Positions 7,048 through 7,221 of a stretch of DNA of 7,221 nt are shown piece after piece (within the stretch, counting starts at the first letter, position 1; each line of letters begins with the position of its first letter). Source of the DNA: Actinomycetota bacterium. Its GTDB lineage: Bacteria; Actinomycetota; Actinomycetes; Mycobacteriales; Mycobacteriaceae. The DNA is taken from contig SYAB01000473.1 in assembly GCA_005787665.1 (NCBI GenBank), forward strand, positions 1 through 7,221, given 5' to 3'. Both the position numbers and the translations under genes were made by a program. Below the pieces are notes generated by a model. That model was not told the origin of the DNA and searched no databases. It worked only from the letters and a program-made list of their open reading frames with translations.

Positions 7048-7221
7048 TCACCAGATGGAGAAGTCCGTCGACCCGATGCCGTAGGGGTCGTCGAAGCCGT
7101 AGTTCAGGTAAATCGGGCCCAACGCGAACGGGGCGTTGCCGGTGTTGAACAGGCCGTCCTCGATGACCGGGGTCTCCCGGGGAGAGGCCTGGGCGGTGTA
7201 GGAGTAGAGCAGCGTCGAACC
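7048..7221 (-). CDS. 3' end of an unrecognised gene (partial)
   Basis: A reading frame enters from the window edge and ends with TGA at 7048-7050, giving the last 57 residues of a protein that begins upstream. The visible part is rich in aromatic residues, Gly and Asp (GFDDPYGIGSTDFSIW at the end), has no cysteine or long hydrophobic segment, and looks like the edge of a beta-rich extracellular domain. Codon use is strongly GC-ending like its neighbours, which supports real coding. It lies 111 nt upstream of the hydrolase start on the same strand, so the two could be co-transcribed unless the hairpin in between terminates. I do not recognise the family. Confidence 0.7.
   Translation of the reverse strand, partial: GSTLLYSYTAQASPRETPVIEDGLFNTGNAPFALGPIYLNYGFDDPYGIGSTDFSIW

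Overview
The window looks like high-GC mycobacterial chromosome, probably a Mycolicibacterium-type fast grower; the species cannot be fixed by eye. The evidence is gene order and near-identity to Mycobacterium tuberculosis proteins recalled from memory: dnaX (Rv3721c), the aspartate aminotransferase Rv3722c, the 4.5S SRP RNA, a tRNA-Ser and lucA (Rv3723) lie in the same order and orientation. No insertion sequence, phage gene or CRISPR array is visible.

Layout: 1-72 is a short spacer downstream of dnaX. On the minus strand, reading right to left, a divergent promoter near 3376-3405 appears to drive the small SRP RNA (about 3283-3370), which is followed within about 25 nt by the aspartate aminotransferase gene (1960-3258) and, 9 nt later, by dnaX (73-1950). 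This looks like one transcription unit headed by a structural RNA. On the plus strand, back to back with it, come tRNA-Ser(GGA) (3442-3527), a perfect 13-bp hairpin (3533-3575) and lucA (3594-4328). lucA converges, with 10 bp between stop codons, on a large minus-strand gene (4339-6936) for a secreted alpha/beta hydrolase of the CocE / X-Pro dipeptidyl-peptidase type. Upstream of that gene is a structured leader (6953-7012) and the 3' end of another minus-strand gene (7048-7221, cut by the window edge).

Functionally, the left half is core machinery: replication clamp loader, aspartate and nitrogen metabolism, protein targeting and decoding. lucA is the mycobacterial lipid-uptake coordinator that acts with Mce transporters. 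The right part is accessory envelope or secreted hydrolase territory. The most interesting signals are in the RNA-level architecture: a tRNA-to-lucA read-through hairpin with an alternative fold, a mutually exclusive hairpin set in the hydrolase leader, and the SRP RNA fused to the aminotransferase-dnaX unit. The hydrolase itself has an unusual multidomain layout, with cysteines bracketing the catalytic histidine. I did not find a clearly new multi-gene system.
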